Shown: piece by piece, positions 9,579 to 22,862 of the stretch
How the letters are laid out: each line of letters opens with the position of its first letter
Position numbering within the stretch: the stretch's first letter is position 1
Origin: Ecdyonurus torrentis
Taxonomy: Eukaryota > Arthropoda > Insecta > Ephemeroptera > Heptageniidae
Direction of reading: 5' to 3'
Length of the DNA stretch: 64,000 nucleotides
NCBI GenBank assembly: GCA_949318235.1
Contig: CASGGR010000038.1
Location: 62,001-126,000, forward strand
Notes under the pieces: model-generated
What the model was told of the DNA's origin: nothing
The model's input: only the letters and a program-made list of their open reading frames with translations
The model's database searches: none
Made by a program: the position numbers and the translations under genes

Positions 9579-11300
9579 CATGACTTGGTTTGGTTACATG
9601 ATGAGTGAAAACTAAAATTGTCAATAACCCAAAAAGTATGCGTCGGAGCAAAAAAGTTCAAGATATCTTTTTTGTAGAGAATTGAAAAACCTATGTCATA
9701 AGTCAAATTTGATGTCTGTAGCATTCTTAGTTTTTGAGAAATCATCAAAACTAGTTTTAATCGTGTAAAAAGTATGATTAAAAACATTCAATAACATTTG
9801 GTTCTTGAAATAGAAACTTTCTTTCATGACTTGGTTTGGTTACATGATGAGTGAAAACTAAAATTGTCAATAACCCAAAAAGTATGCGTCGGAGCAAAAA
9901 AGTTCAAGATATCTTTTTTGTAGAGAATTGAAAAACCTATGTCATTAGTCAAATTTGATGTCTGTAGCATTCTTAGTTTTTGAGCAATCATCAAAACTAG
10001 TTTTAATCGTGTAAAAAGTATGATTTTTATCATTCAATAACATTTGGTTCTTGAAATAGAAACTTTGTTTCATGACTTGGTTTGGCTACATAATAAGTGA
10101 AAACTAAAATTGTCAATAACCCAAAAAGTATGCGTCGAAGCAAAAAAGTTTAAGACATCTTTTTTGTAGAGAATTAAAAAACCTATGTTATAAGTCAAAT
10201 TTGATGTCTGTAGCATTCTTAGTTTTTGAGAAATCATCAAAACTAGTTTTAATCGTGTAAAAAGTATGATTAAAAACATTCAATAACATTTGGTTCTTGA
10301 AATAGACACTTTGTTTCATGACTTGGTTTGGCTACATGATGAGTGAAAACTAAAGTTGTCAATAACCCAAAAAGTATGCGTCGGAGCAAAAAAGTTCAAG
10401 ATATCTTTTTTGTAGAGAATTGAAAAACCTATGTCATAAGTCAAATTTAATGTCTGTAGCATTCTTAGTTTTTGAGAAATCATCAAAACTAGTTTTAATC
10501 GTGTAAAAAGTATGATTTTTATCATTCAATAACATTTGGTTCTTGAAATAGAAACTTTCTTTCATGACTTGGTTTGGCTACATGATGAGTGAAAACTAAA
10601 GTTGTCAATAACCCAAAAAGTATGCGTCGGAGCAAAAAAGTTCAAGATATCTTTTTTGTAGAGAATTGAAAAACCTATGTCATAAGTCAAATTTGATGTC
10701 TGTAGCATTCTTAGTTTTTGAGAAATCATCAAAACTAGTTTTAATCGTGTAAAAAGTATGATTTTTATCATTCAATAACATTTGGTTCTTGAAATAGAAA
10801 CTTTCTTTCATGACTTGGTTTGGTTACATGATGATTAAAAACTAAAATTGTCAATAACCCAAAAAGTATGCGTCGGAGCAAAAAAGTTCAAGACATCTTT
10901 TTTGTAGAGACTTGAAAAACCTATGTTATAAGTCAAATTTGATGTCTGTAGCATTCTTAGTTTTTGAGCAATCATCAAAACTAGTTTTAATCGTGTAAAA
11001 AGTATGATTTTTATCATTCAATAACATTTGGTTCTTGAAATAGAAACTTTGTTTCATGACTTGGTTTGGCTACATGATAAGTGAAAACTAAAATTGTCAA
11101 TAACCCAAAAAGTATGCGTCGGAGCAAAAAAGTTTAAGACATCTTTTTTGTAGAGAATTAAAAAACCTATGTTATAAGTTAAATTTGATGTCTGTAGCAT
11201 TCTTAGTTTTTGAGAAATCATCAAAACTAGTTTTAATCGTGTAAAAAGTATGATTAAAAACATTCAATAACATTTGGTTCTTGAAATAGAAACTTTCTTT
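9579..11300. repeat. Y repeat missing 11-12-13
   Basis: The order is 8-9-10-14-7-15-3, so three units (738 bp) are absent between types 10 and 14. Types 10 and 13 end alike (202 a, 237 c), which would allow an in-register exchange. The type 15 unit at 10809-11054 carries a private two-base patch near 10831-10842. Confidence 0.93.
10831..10842. other. Private patch atgattaaaaac in a type 15 unit
   Basis: At offsets 23-34 this unit alone reads atgattaaaaac instead of atgagtgaaaac, two substitutions. The 12 bases match exactly the sequence at offsets 196-207 of types 1, 3 and 8. The patch also ends the local minus-strand frame early. Confidence 0.85.
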
Positions 11301-13760
11301 CATGACTTGGTTTGGTTACATGATGAGTGAAAACTAAAATTGTCAATAACCCAAAAAGTATGCGTCGGAGCAAAAAAGTTCAAGATATCTTTTTTGTAGA
11401 GAATTGAAAAACCTATGTCATAAGTCAAATTTGATGTCTGTAGCATTCTTAGTTTTTGAGAAATCATCAAAACTAGTTTTAATCGTGTAAAAAGTATGAT
11501 TAAAAACATTCAATAACATTTGGTTCTTGAAATAGAAACTTTCTTTCATGACTTGGTTTGGTTACATGATGAGTGAAAACTAAAATTGTCAATAACCCAA
11601 AAAGTATGCGTCGGAGCAAAAAAGTTCAAGATATCTTTTTTGTAGAGAATTGAAAAACCTATGTCATTAGTCAAATTTGATGTCTGTAGCATTCTTAGTT
11701 TTTGAGCAATCATCAAAACTAGTTTTAATCGTGTAAAAAGTATGATTTTTATCATTCAATAACATTTGGTTCTTGAAATAGAAACTTTGTTTCATGACTT
11801 GGTTTGGCTACATAATAAGTGAAAACTAAAATTGTCAATAACCCAAAAAGTATGCGTCGAAGCAAAAAAGTTTAAGACATCTTTTTTGTAGAGAATTAAA
11901 AAACCTATGTTATAAGTCAAATTTGATGTCTGTAGCATTCTTAGTTTTTGAGAAATCATCAAAACTAGTTTTAATCGTGTAAAAAGTATGATTAAAAACA
12001 TTCAATAACATTTGGTTCTTGAAATAGACACTTTGTTTCATGACTTGGTTTGGCTACATGATGAGTGAAAACTAAAATTGTCAATAACCCAAAAAGTATG
12101 CGTCGGAGCAAAAAAGTTCAAGACATCTTTTTTGTAGAGACTTGAAAAACCTATGTTATAAGTCAAATTTGATGTCTGTAGCTTTCTTAGTTTTTGAGAA
12201 ATCATCAAAACTAGTTTTAATCGTGTAAAAAGTATGATTAAAAACATTCAATAACATTTGGTTCTTGAAATAGACACTTTGTTTCATGACTTGGTTTGGC
12301 TACATGATGAGTGAAAACTAAAGTTGTCAATAACCCAAAAAGTATGCGTCGGAGCAAAAAAGTTCAAGATATCTTTTTTGTAGAGAATTGAAAAACCTAT
12401 GTCATAAGTCAAACTTGATGTCTGTAGCATTCTTAGTTTTTGAGAAATCATCAAAAGTAGTCTTAATCGTGTAAAAAGTATGATTCAAAACATTCAATAA
12501 CATTTGGTTCTTGAAATAGAAACTTTGTTTCATGACTTGGTTTGGCTACATGATGAGTGAAAACTAAAATTGTCAATAACCCAAAAAGTATGCGTCGAAG
12601 CAAAAAAGTTCAAGACATCTTTTTTGTAGAGAATTGAAAAACCTATGATATAAGTCAAATTTGATGTCTGTAGCATTCTTAGTTTTTGAGAAATCATCAA
12701 AACTAGTTTTAATCGTGTAAAAAGTATGATTAAAAACATTCAATAACATTTGGTTCTTGAAATAGACACTTTGTTTCATGACTTGGTTTGGCTACATGAT
12801 GAGTGAAAACTAAAGTTGTCAATAACCCAAAAAGTATGCGTCGGAGCAAAAAAGTTCAAGATATCTTTTTTGTAGAGAATTGAAAAACCTATGTCATAAG
12901 TCAAATTTAATGTCTGTAGCATTCTTAGTTTTTGAGAAATCATCAAAACTAGTTTTAATCGTGTAAAAAGTATGATTTTTATCATTCAATAACATTTGGT
13001 TCTTGAAATAGAAACTTTCTTTCATGACTTGGTTTGGCTACATGATGAGTGAAAACTAAAGTTGTCAATAACCCAAAAAGTATGCGTCGGAGCAAAAAAG
13101 TTCAAGATATCTTTTTTGTAGAGAATTGAAAAACCTATGTCATAAGTCAAATTTGATGTCTGTAGCATTCTTAGTTTTTGAGAAATCATCAAAACTAGTT
13201 TTAATCGTGTAAAAAGTATGATTTTTATCATTCAATAACATTTGGTTCTTGAAATAGAAACTTTCTTTCATGACTTGGTTTGGTTACATGATGAGTGAAA
13301 ACTAAAATTGTCAATAACCCAAAAAGTATGCGTCGGAGCAAAAAAGTTCAAGACATCTTTTTTGTAGAGACTTGAAAAACCTATGTTATAAGTCAAATTT
13401 GATGTCTGTAGCATTCTTAGTTTTTGAGCAATCATCAAAACTAGTTTTAATCGTGTAAAAAGTATGATTTTTATCATTCAATAACATTTGGTTCTTGAAA
13501 TAGAAACTTTGTTTCATGACTTGGTTTGGCTACATGATAAGTGAAAACTAAAATTGTCAATAACCCAAAAAGTATGCGTCGGAGCAAAAAAGTTTAAGAC
13601 ATCTTTTTTGTAGAGAATTAAAAAACCTATGTTATAAGTTAAATTTGATGTCTGTAGCATTCTTAGTTTTTGAGAAATCATCAAAACTAGTTTTAATCGT
13701 GTAAAAAGTATGATTAAAAACATTCAATAACATTTGGTTCTTGAAATAGACACTTTGTTT
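11301..13760. repeat. Y 10-mer HOR, type 11b
   Basis: A full 10-mer with the 145 t marker in its type 11 unit (12039-12284). It ends with 3y bearing 237 c and 243 g, leading into a type 4 unit. Confidence 0.94.
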
Positions 13761-15482
13761 CATGACTTGGTTTGGCTACATGATAAGTGAAAACTAAAAT
13801 TGTCAATAACCCAAAAAGTATGCGTCGGAGCAAAAAAGTTTAAGACATCTTTTTTGTAGAGAATTAAAAAACCTATGTTATTAGTTAAATTTGATGTCTG
13901 TAGCATTCTTAGTTTTTGAGAAATCATCAAAACTAGTTTTAATCGTGTAAAAAGTATGATTCAAAACATTCAATAACATTTGGTTCTTGAAATAGAAACT
14001 TTGTTTCATGACTTGGTTTGGCTACATGATGAGTGAAAACTAAAATTGTCAATAACCCAAAAAGTATGCGTCGAAGCAAAAAAGTTCAAGACATCTTTTT
14101 TGTAGAGAATTGAAAAACCTATGTCATAAGTCAAATTTGATGTCTGTAGCATTCTTAGTTTTTGAGAAATCATCAAAACTAGTTTTAATCGTGTAAAAAG
14201 TATGATTAAAAACATTCAATAACATTTGGTTCTTGAAATAGACACTTTGTTTCATGACTTGGTTTGGCTACATGATGAGTGAAAACTAAAGTTGTCAATA
14301 ACCCAAAAAGTATGCGTCGGAGCAAAAAAGTTCAAGATATCTTTTTTGTAGAGAATTGAAAAACCTATGTCATAAGTCAAATTTGATGTCTGTAGCATTC
14401 TTAGTTTTTGAGAAATCATCAAAACTAGTTTTAATCGTGTAAAAAGTATGATTAAAAACATTCAATAACATTTGGTTCTTGAAATAGACACTTTGTTTCA
14501 TGACTTGGTTTGGCTACATGATGAGTGAAAACTAAAGTTGTCAATAACCCAAAAAGTATGCGTCGGAGCAAAAAAGTTCAAGATATCTTTTTTGTAGAGA
14601 ATTGAAAAACCTATGTCATAAGTCAAATTTGATGTCTGTAGCATTCTTAGTTTTTGAGAAATCATCAAAACTAGTTTTAATCGTGTAAAAAGTATGATTA
14701 AAAACATTCAATAACATTTGGTTCTTGAAATAGACACTTTGTTTCATGACTTGGTTTGGCTACATGATGAGTGAAAACTAAAGTTGTCAATAACCCAAAA
14801 AGTATGCGTCGGAGCAAAAAAGTTCAAGATATCTTTTTTGTAGAGAATTGAAAAACCTATGTCATAAGTCAAATTTGATGTCTGTAGCATTCTTAGTTTT
14901 TGAGAAATCATCAAAACTAGTTTTAATCGTGTAAAAAGTATGATTAAAAACATTCAATAACATTTGGTTCTTGAAATAGAAACTTTGTTTCATGACTTGG
15001 TTTGGCTACATGATGAGTGAAAACTAAAATTGTCAATAACCCAAAAAGTATGCGTCGAAGCAAAAAAGTTCAAGACATCTTTTTTGTAGAGAATTGAAAA
15101 ACCTATGTCATAAGTCAAATTTGATGTCTGTAGCATTCTTAGTTTTTGAGCAATCATCAAAACTAGTTTTAATCGTGTAAAAAGTATGATTTTTATCATT
15201 CAATAACATTTGGTTCTTGAAATAGAAACTTTGTTTCATGACTTGGTTTGGCTACATGATAAGTGAAAACTAAAATTGTCAATAACCCAAAAAGTATGCG
15301 TCGGAGCAAAAAAGTTTAAGACATCTTTTTTGTAGAGAATTAAAAAACCTATGTTATAAGTTAAATTTGATGTCTGTAGCATTCTTAGTTTTTGAGAAAT
15401 CATCAAAACTAGTTTTAATCGTGTAAAAAGTATGATTAAAAACATTCAATAACATTTGGTTCTTGAAATAGACACTTTGTTT
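13761..15482. repeat. X variant: 4-2-1-1-1-(2/15)-3y
   Basis: The type 4 unit has a private a-to-t change at 13882. The third type 1 (14745-14990) ends with 237 a, as type 4 does. The next unit (14991-15236) is type 2 up to offset 122 and type 15-like from 161 on, and is followed by a Y-form type 3. This looks like an X segment joined to the tail of a Y repeat through a chimeric unit. Confidence 0.9.
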
Positions 15483-16712
15483 CATGACTTGGTTTGGCTA
15501 CATGATAAGTGAAAACTAAAATTGTCAATAACCCAAAAAGTATGCGTCGGAGCAAAAAAGTTTAAGACATCTTTTTTGTAGAGAATTAAAAAACCTATGT
15601 TATAAGTTAAATTTGATGTCTGTAGCATTCTTAGTTTTTGAGAAATCATCAAAACTAGTTTTAATCGTGTAAAAAGTATGATTCAAAACATTCAATAACA
15701 TTTGGTTCTTGAAATAGAAACTTTGTTTCATGACTTGGTTTGGCTACATGATGAGTGAAAACTAAAATTGTCAATAACCCAAAAAGTATGCGTCGAAGCA
15801 AAAAAGTTCAAGACATCTTTTTTGTAGAGAATTGAAAAACCTATGTCATAAGTCAAATTTGATGTCTGTAGCATTCTTAGTTTTTGAGAAATCATCAAAA
15901 CTAGTTTTAATCGTGTAAAAAGTATGATTAAAAACATTCAATAACATTTGGTTCTTGAAATAGACACTTTGTTTCATGACTTGGTTTGGCTACATGATGA
16001 GTGAAAACTAAAGTTGTCAATAACCCAAAAAGTATGCGTCGGAGCAAAAAAGTTCAAGATATCTTTTTTGTAGAGAATTGAAAAACCTATGTCATAAGTC
16101 AAATTTGATGTCTGTAGCATTCTTAGTTTTTGAGAAATCATCAAAACTAGTTTTAATCGTGTAAAAAGTATGATTAAAAACATTCAATAACATTTGGTTC
16201 TTGAAATAGACACTTTGTTTCATGACTTGGTTTGGCTACATGATGAGTGAAAACTAAAGTTGTCAATAACCCAAAAAGTATGCGTCGGAGCAAAAAAGTT
16301 CAAGATATCTTTTTTGTAGAGAATTGAAAAACCTATGTCATAAGTCAAATTTGATGTCTGTAGCATTCTTAGTTTTTGAGAAATCATCAAAACTAGTTTT
16401 AATCGTGTAAAAAGTATGATTAAAAACATTCAATAACATTTGGTTCTTGAAATAGACACTTTGTTTCATGACTTGGTTTGGCTACATGATGAGTGAAAAC
16501 TAAAGTTGTCAATAACCCAAAAAGTATGCGTCGGAGCAAAAAAGTTCAAGATATCTTTTTTGTAGAGAATTGAAAAACCTATGTCATAAGTCAAATTTGA
16601 TGTCTGTAGCATTCTTAGTTTTTGAGAAATCATCAAAACTAGTTTTAATCGTGTAAAAAGTATGATTAAAAACATTCAATAACATTTGGTTCTTGAAATA
16701 GAAACTTTGTTT
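15483..16712. repeat. X partial: 4-2-1-1-1
   Basis: Five units. The last type 1 (16467-16712) has 202 a but 237 a, so its end comes from a type 4-like unit, and it runs straight into a type 2. The same junction occurs at 14745-14990 and 29505-29750. Confidence 0.91.
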
Positions 16713-17942
16713 CATGACTTGGTTTGGCTACATGATGAGTGAAAACTAAAATTGTCAATAACCCAAAAAGTATGCGTCGAAGCAAAAAAGTTCAAGACAT
16801 CTTTTTTGTAGAGAATTGAAAAACCTATGTCATAAGTCAAATTTGATGTCTGTAGCATTCTTAGTTTTTGAGAAATCATCAAAACTAGTTTTAATCGTGT
16901 AAAAAGTATGATTAAAAACATTCAATAACATTTGGTTCTTGAAATAGACACTTTGTTTCATGACTTGGTTTGGCTACATGATGAGTGAAAACTAAAGTTG
17001 TCAATAACCCAAAAAGTATGCGTCGGAGCAAAAAAGTTCAAGATATCTTTTTTGTAGAGAATTGAAAAACCTATGTCATAAGTCAAATTTGATGTCTGTA
17101 GCATTCTTAGTTTTTGAGAAATCATCAAAACTAGTTTTAATCGTGTAAAAAGTATGATTAAAAACATTCAATAACATTTGGTTCTTGAAATAGACACTTT
17201 GTTTCATGACTTGGTTTGGCTACATGATGAGTGAAAACTAAAGTTGTCAATAACCCAAAAAGTATGCGTCGGAGCAAAAAAGTTCAAGATATCTTTTTTG
17301 TAGAGAATTGAAAAACCTATGTCATAAGTCAAATTTGATGTCTGTAGCATTCTTAGTTTTTGAGAAATCATCAAAACTAGTTTTAATCGTGTAAAAAGTA
17401 TGATTAAAAACATTCAATAACATTTGGTTCTTGAAATAGACACTTTGTTTCATGACTTGGTTTGGCTACATGATGAGTGAAAACTAAAGTTGTCAATAAC
17501 CCAAAAAGTATGCGTCGGAGCAAAAAAGTTCAAGATATCTTTTTTGTAGAGAATTGAAAAACCTATGTCATAAGTCAAATTTGATGTCTGTAGCATTCTT
17601 AGTTTTTGAGAAATCATCAAAACTAGTTTTAATCGTGTAAAAAGTATGAATAAAAACATTCAATAACATTTGGTTCTTGAAATAGACACTTTGTTTCATG
17701 ACTTGGTTTGGCTACATGATGAGTGAAAACTAAAGTTGTCAATAACCCAAAAAGTATGCGTCGGAGCAAAAAAGTTCAAGATATCTTTTTTGTAGAGAAT
17801 TGAAAAACCTATGTCATAAGTCAAATTTGATGTCTGTAGCATTCTTAGTTTTTGAGAAATCATCAAAACTAGTTTTAATCGTGTAAAAAGTATGATTTTT
17901 ATCATTCAATAACATTTGGTTCTTGAAATAGAAACTTTCTTT
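16713..17942. repeat. X-to-Y entry: 2-1-1-6-7
   Basis: Second copy of the bridge into the Y family, 10,824 bp (44 units) after the first. With the following units it is collinear with 5889-10316 for 18 units and with 29751-35900 for 25 units. Confidence 0.92.
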
Positions 17943-20402
17943 CATGACTTGGTTTGGTTACATGATGAGTGAAAACTAAAATTGTCAATAACCCAAAAAG
18001 TATGCGTCGGAGCAAAAAAGTTCAAGATATCTTTTTTGTAGAGAATTGAAAAACCTATGTCATAAGTCAAATTTGATGTCTGTAGCATTCTTAGTTTTTG
18101 AGAAATCATCAAAACTAGTTTTAATCGTGTAAAAAGTATGATTAAAAACATTCAATAACATTTGGTTCTTGAAATAGAAACTTTCTTTCATGACTTGGTT
18201 TGGTTACATGATGAGTGAAAACTAAAATTGTCAATAACCCAAAAAGTATGCGTCGGAGCAAAAAAGTTCAAGATATCTTTTTTGTAGAGAATTGAAAAAC
18301 CTATGTCATTAGTCAAATTTGATGTCTGTAGCATTCTTAGTTTTTGAGCAATCATCAAAACTAGTTTTAATCGTGTAAAAAGTATGATTTTTATCATTCA
18401 ATAACATTTGGTTCTTGAAATAGAAACTTTGTTTCATGACTTGGTTTGGCTACATAATAAGTGAAAACTAAAATTGTCAATAACCCAAAAAGTATGCGTC
18501 GAAGCAAAAAAGTTTAAGACATCTTTTTTGTAGAGAATTAAAAAACCTATGTTATAAGTCAAATTTGATGTCTGTAGCATTCTTAGTTTTTGAGAAATCA
18601 TCAAAACTAGTTTTAATCGTGTAAAAAGTATGATTAAAAACATTCAATAACATTTGGTTCTTGAAATAGACACTTTGTTTCATGACTTGGTTTGGCTACA
18701 TGATGAGTGAAAACTAAAATTGTCAATAACCCAAAAAGTATGCGTCGGAGCAAAAAAGTTCAAGACATCTTTTTTGTAGAGACTTGAAAAACCTATGTTA
18801 TAAGTCAAATTTGATGTCTGTAGCATTCTTAGTTTTTGAGAAATCATCAAAACTAGTTTTAATCGTGTAAAAAGTATGATTAAAAACATTCAATAACATT
18901 TGGTTCTTGAAATAGACACTTTGTTTCATGACTTGGTTTGGCTACATGATGAGTGAAAACTAAAGTTGTCAATAACCCAAAAAGTATGCGTCGGAGCAAA
19001 AAAGTTCAAGATATATTTTTTGTAGAGAATTGAAAAACCTATGTCATAAGTCAAACTTGATGTCTGTAGCATTCTTAGTTTTTGAGAAATCATCAAAAGT
19101 AGTCTTAATCGTGTAAAAAGTATGATTCAAAACATTCAATAACATTTGGTTCTTGAAATAGAAACTTTGTTTCATGACTTGGTTTGGCTACATGATGAGT
19201 GAAAACTAAAATTGTCAATAACCCAAAAAGTATGCGTCGAAGCAAAAAAGTTCAAGACATCTTTTTTGTAGAGAATTGAAAAACCTATGATATAAGTCAA
19301 ATTTGATGTCTGTAGCATTCTTAGTTTTTGAGAAATCATCAAAACTAGTTTTAATCGTGTAAAAAGTATGATTAAAAACATTCAATAACATTTGGTTCTT
19401 GAAATAGACACTTTGTTTCATGACTTGGTTTGGCTACATGATGAGTGAAAACTAAAGTTGTCAATAACCCAAAAAGTATGCGTCGGAGCAAAAAAGTTCA
19501 AGATATCTTTTTTGTAGAGAATTGAAAAACCTATGTCATAAGTCAAATTTAATGTCTGTAGCATTCTTAGTTTTTGAGAAATCATCAAAACTAGTTTTAA
19601 TCGTGTAAAAAGTATGATTTTTATCATTCAATAACATTTGGTTCTTGAAATAGAAACTTTCTTTCATGACTTGGTTTGGCTACATGATGAGTGAAAACTA
19701 AAGTTGTCAATAACCCAAAAAGTATGCGTCGGAGCAAAAAAGTTCAAGATATCTTTTTTGTAGAGAATTGAAAAACCTATGTCATAAGTCAAATTTGATG
19801 TCTGTAGCATTCTTAGTTTTTGAGAAATCATCAAAACTAGTTTTAATCGTGTAAAAAGTATGATTTTTATCATTCAATAACATTTGGTTCTTGAAATAGA
19901 AACTTTCTTTCATGACTTGGTTTGGTTACATGATGAGTGAAAACTAAAATTGTCAATAACCCAAAAAGTATGCGTCGGAGCAAAAAAGTTCAAGACATCT
20001 TTTTTGTAGAGACTTGAAAAACCTATGTTATAAGTCAAATTTGATGTCTGTAGCATTCTTAGTTTTTGAGCAATCATCAAAACTAGTTTTAATCGTGTAA
20101 AAAGTATGATTTTTATCATTCAATAACATTTGGTTCTTGAAATAGAAACTTTGTTTCATGACTTGGTTTGGCTACATGATAAGTGAAAACTAAAATTGTC
20201 AATAACCCAAAAAGTATGCGTCGGAGCAAAAAAGTTTAAGACATCTTTTTTGTAGAGAATTAAAAAACCTATGTTATAAGTTAAATTTGATGTCTGTAGC
20301 ATTCTTAGTTTTTGAGAAATCATCAAAACTAGTTTTAATCGTGTAAAAAGTATGATTAAAAACATTCAATAACATTTGGTTCTTGAAATAGAAACTTTCT
20401 TT
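17943..20402. repeat. Y 10-mer HOR, plain type 11
   Basis: A full 10-mer. Its type 12 unit has a private c-to-a change at 19015 that shortens the EcoRV-like palindrome. Confidence 0.94.
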
Positions 20403-22862
20403 CATGACTTGGTTTGGTTACATGATGAGTGAAAACTAAAATTGTCAATAACCCAAAAAGTATGCGTCGGAGCAAAAAAGTTCAAGATATCTTTTTTGTA
20501 GAGAATTGAAAAACCTATGTCATAAGTCAAATTTGATGTCTGTAGCATTCTTAGTTTTTGAGAAATCATCAAAACTAGTTTTAATCGTGTAAAAAGTATG
20601 ATTAAAAACATTCAATAACATTTGGTTCTTGAAATAGAAACTTTCTTTCATGACTTGGTTTGGTTACATGATGAGTGAAAACTAAAATTGTCAATAACCC
20701 AAAAAGTATGCGTCGGAGCAAAAAAGTTCAAGATATCTTTTTTGTAGAGAATTGAAAAACCTATGTCATTAGTCAAATTTGATGTCTGTAGCATTCTTAG
20801 TTTTTGAGCAATCATCAAAACTAGTTTTAATCGTGTAAAAAGTATGATTTTTATCATTCAATAACATTTGGTTCTTGAAATAGAAACTTTGTTTCATGAC
20901 TTGGTTTGGCTACATAATAAGTGAAAACTAAAATTGTCAATAACCCAAAAAGTATGCGTCGAAGCAAAAAAGTTTAAGACATCTTTTTTGTAGAGAATTA
21001 AAAAACCTATGTTATAAGTCAAATTTGATGTCTGTAGCATTCTTAGTTTTTGAGAAATCATCAAAACTAGTTTTAATCGTGTAAAAAGTATGATTAAAAA
21101 CATTCAATAACATTTGGTTCTTGAAATAGACACTTTGTTTCATGACTTGGTTTGGCTACATGATGAGTGAAAACTAAAATTGTCAATAACCCAAAAAGTA
21201 TGCGTCGGAGCAAAAAAGTTCAAGACATCTTTTTTGTAGAGACTTGAAAAACCTATGTTATAAGTCAAATTTGATGTCTGTAGCTTTCTTAGTTTTTGAG
21301 AAATCATCAAAACTAGTTTTAATCGTGTAAAAAGTATGATTAAAAACATTCAATAACATTTGGTTCTTGAAATAGACACTTTGTTTCATGACTTGGTTTG
21401 GCTACATGATGAGTGAAAACTAAAGTTGTCAATAACCCAAAAAGTATGCGTCGGAGCAAAAAAGTTCAAGATATCTTTTTTGTAGAGAATTGAAAAACCT
21501 ATGTCATAAGTCAAACTTGATGTCTGTAGCATTCTTAGTTTTTGAGAAATCATCAAAAGTAGTCTTAATCGTGTAAAAAGTATGATTCAAAACATTCAAT
21601 AACATTTGGTTCTTGAAATAGAAACTTTGTTTCATGACTTGGTTTGGCTACATGATGAGTGAAAACTAAAATTGTCAATAACCCAAAAAGTATGCGTCGA
21701 AGCAAAAAAGTTCAAGACATCTTTTTTGTAGAGAATTGAAAAACCTATGATATAAGTCAAATTTGATGTCTGTAGCATTCTTAGTTTTTGAGAAATCATC
21801 AAAACTAGTTTTAATCGTGTAAAAAGTATGATTAAAAACATTCAATAACATTTGGTTCTTGAAATAGACACTTTGTTTCATGACTTGGTTTGGCTACATG
21901 ATGAGTGAAAACTAAAGTTGTCAATAACCCAAAAAGTATGCGTCGGAGCAAAAAAGTTCAAGATATCTTTTTTGTAGAGAATTGAAAAACCTATGTCATA
22001 AGTCAAATTTAATGTCTGTAGCATTCTTAGTTTTTGAGAAATCATCAAAACTAGTTTTAATCGTGTAAAAAGTATGATTTTTATCATTCAATAACATTTG
22101 GTTCTTGAAATAGAAACTTTCTTTCATGACTTGGTTTGGCTACATGATGAGTGAAAACTAAAGTTGTCAATAACCCAAAAAGTATGCGTCGGAGCAAAAA
22201 AGTTCAAGATATCTTTTTTGTAGAGAATTGAAAAACCTATGTCATAAGTCAAATTTGATGTCTGTAGCATTCTTAGTTTTTGAGAAATCATCAAAACTAG
22301 TTTTAATCGTGTAAAAAGTATGATTTTTATCATTCAATAACATTTGGTTCTTGAAATAGAAACTTTCTTTCATGACTTGGTTTGGTTACATGATGAGTGA
22401 AAACTAAAATTGTCAATAACCCAAAAAGTATGCGTCGGAGCAAAAAAGTTCAAGACATCTTTTTTGTAGAGACTTGAAAAACCTATGTTATAAGTCAAAT
22501 TTGATGTCTGTAGCATTCTTAGTTTTTGAGCAATCATCAAAACTAGTTTTAATCGTGTAAAAAGTATGATTTTTATCATTCAATAACATTTGGTTCTTGA
22601 AATAGAAACTTTGTTTCATGACTTGGTTTGGCTACATGATAAGTGAAAACTAAAATTGTCAATAACCCAAAAAGTATGCGTCGGAGCAAAAAAGTTTAAG
22701 ACATCTTTTTTGTAGAGAATTAAAAAACCTATGTTATAAGTTAAATTTGATGTCTGTAGCATTCTTAGTTTTTGAGAAATCATCAAAACTAGTTTTAATC
22801 GTGTAAAAAGTATGATTAAAAACATTCAATAACATTTGGTTCTTGAAATAGACACTTTGTTT
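20403..22862. repeat. Y 10-mer HOR, type 11b
   Basis: A full 10-mer with the 145 t marker (type 11b at 21141-21386). The final 3y unit ends with 237 c and leads to type 11 rather than type 8. Confidence 0.94.
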
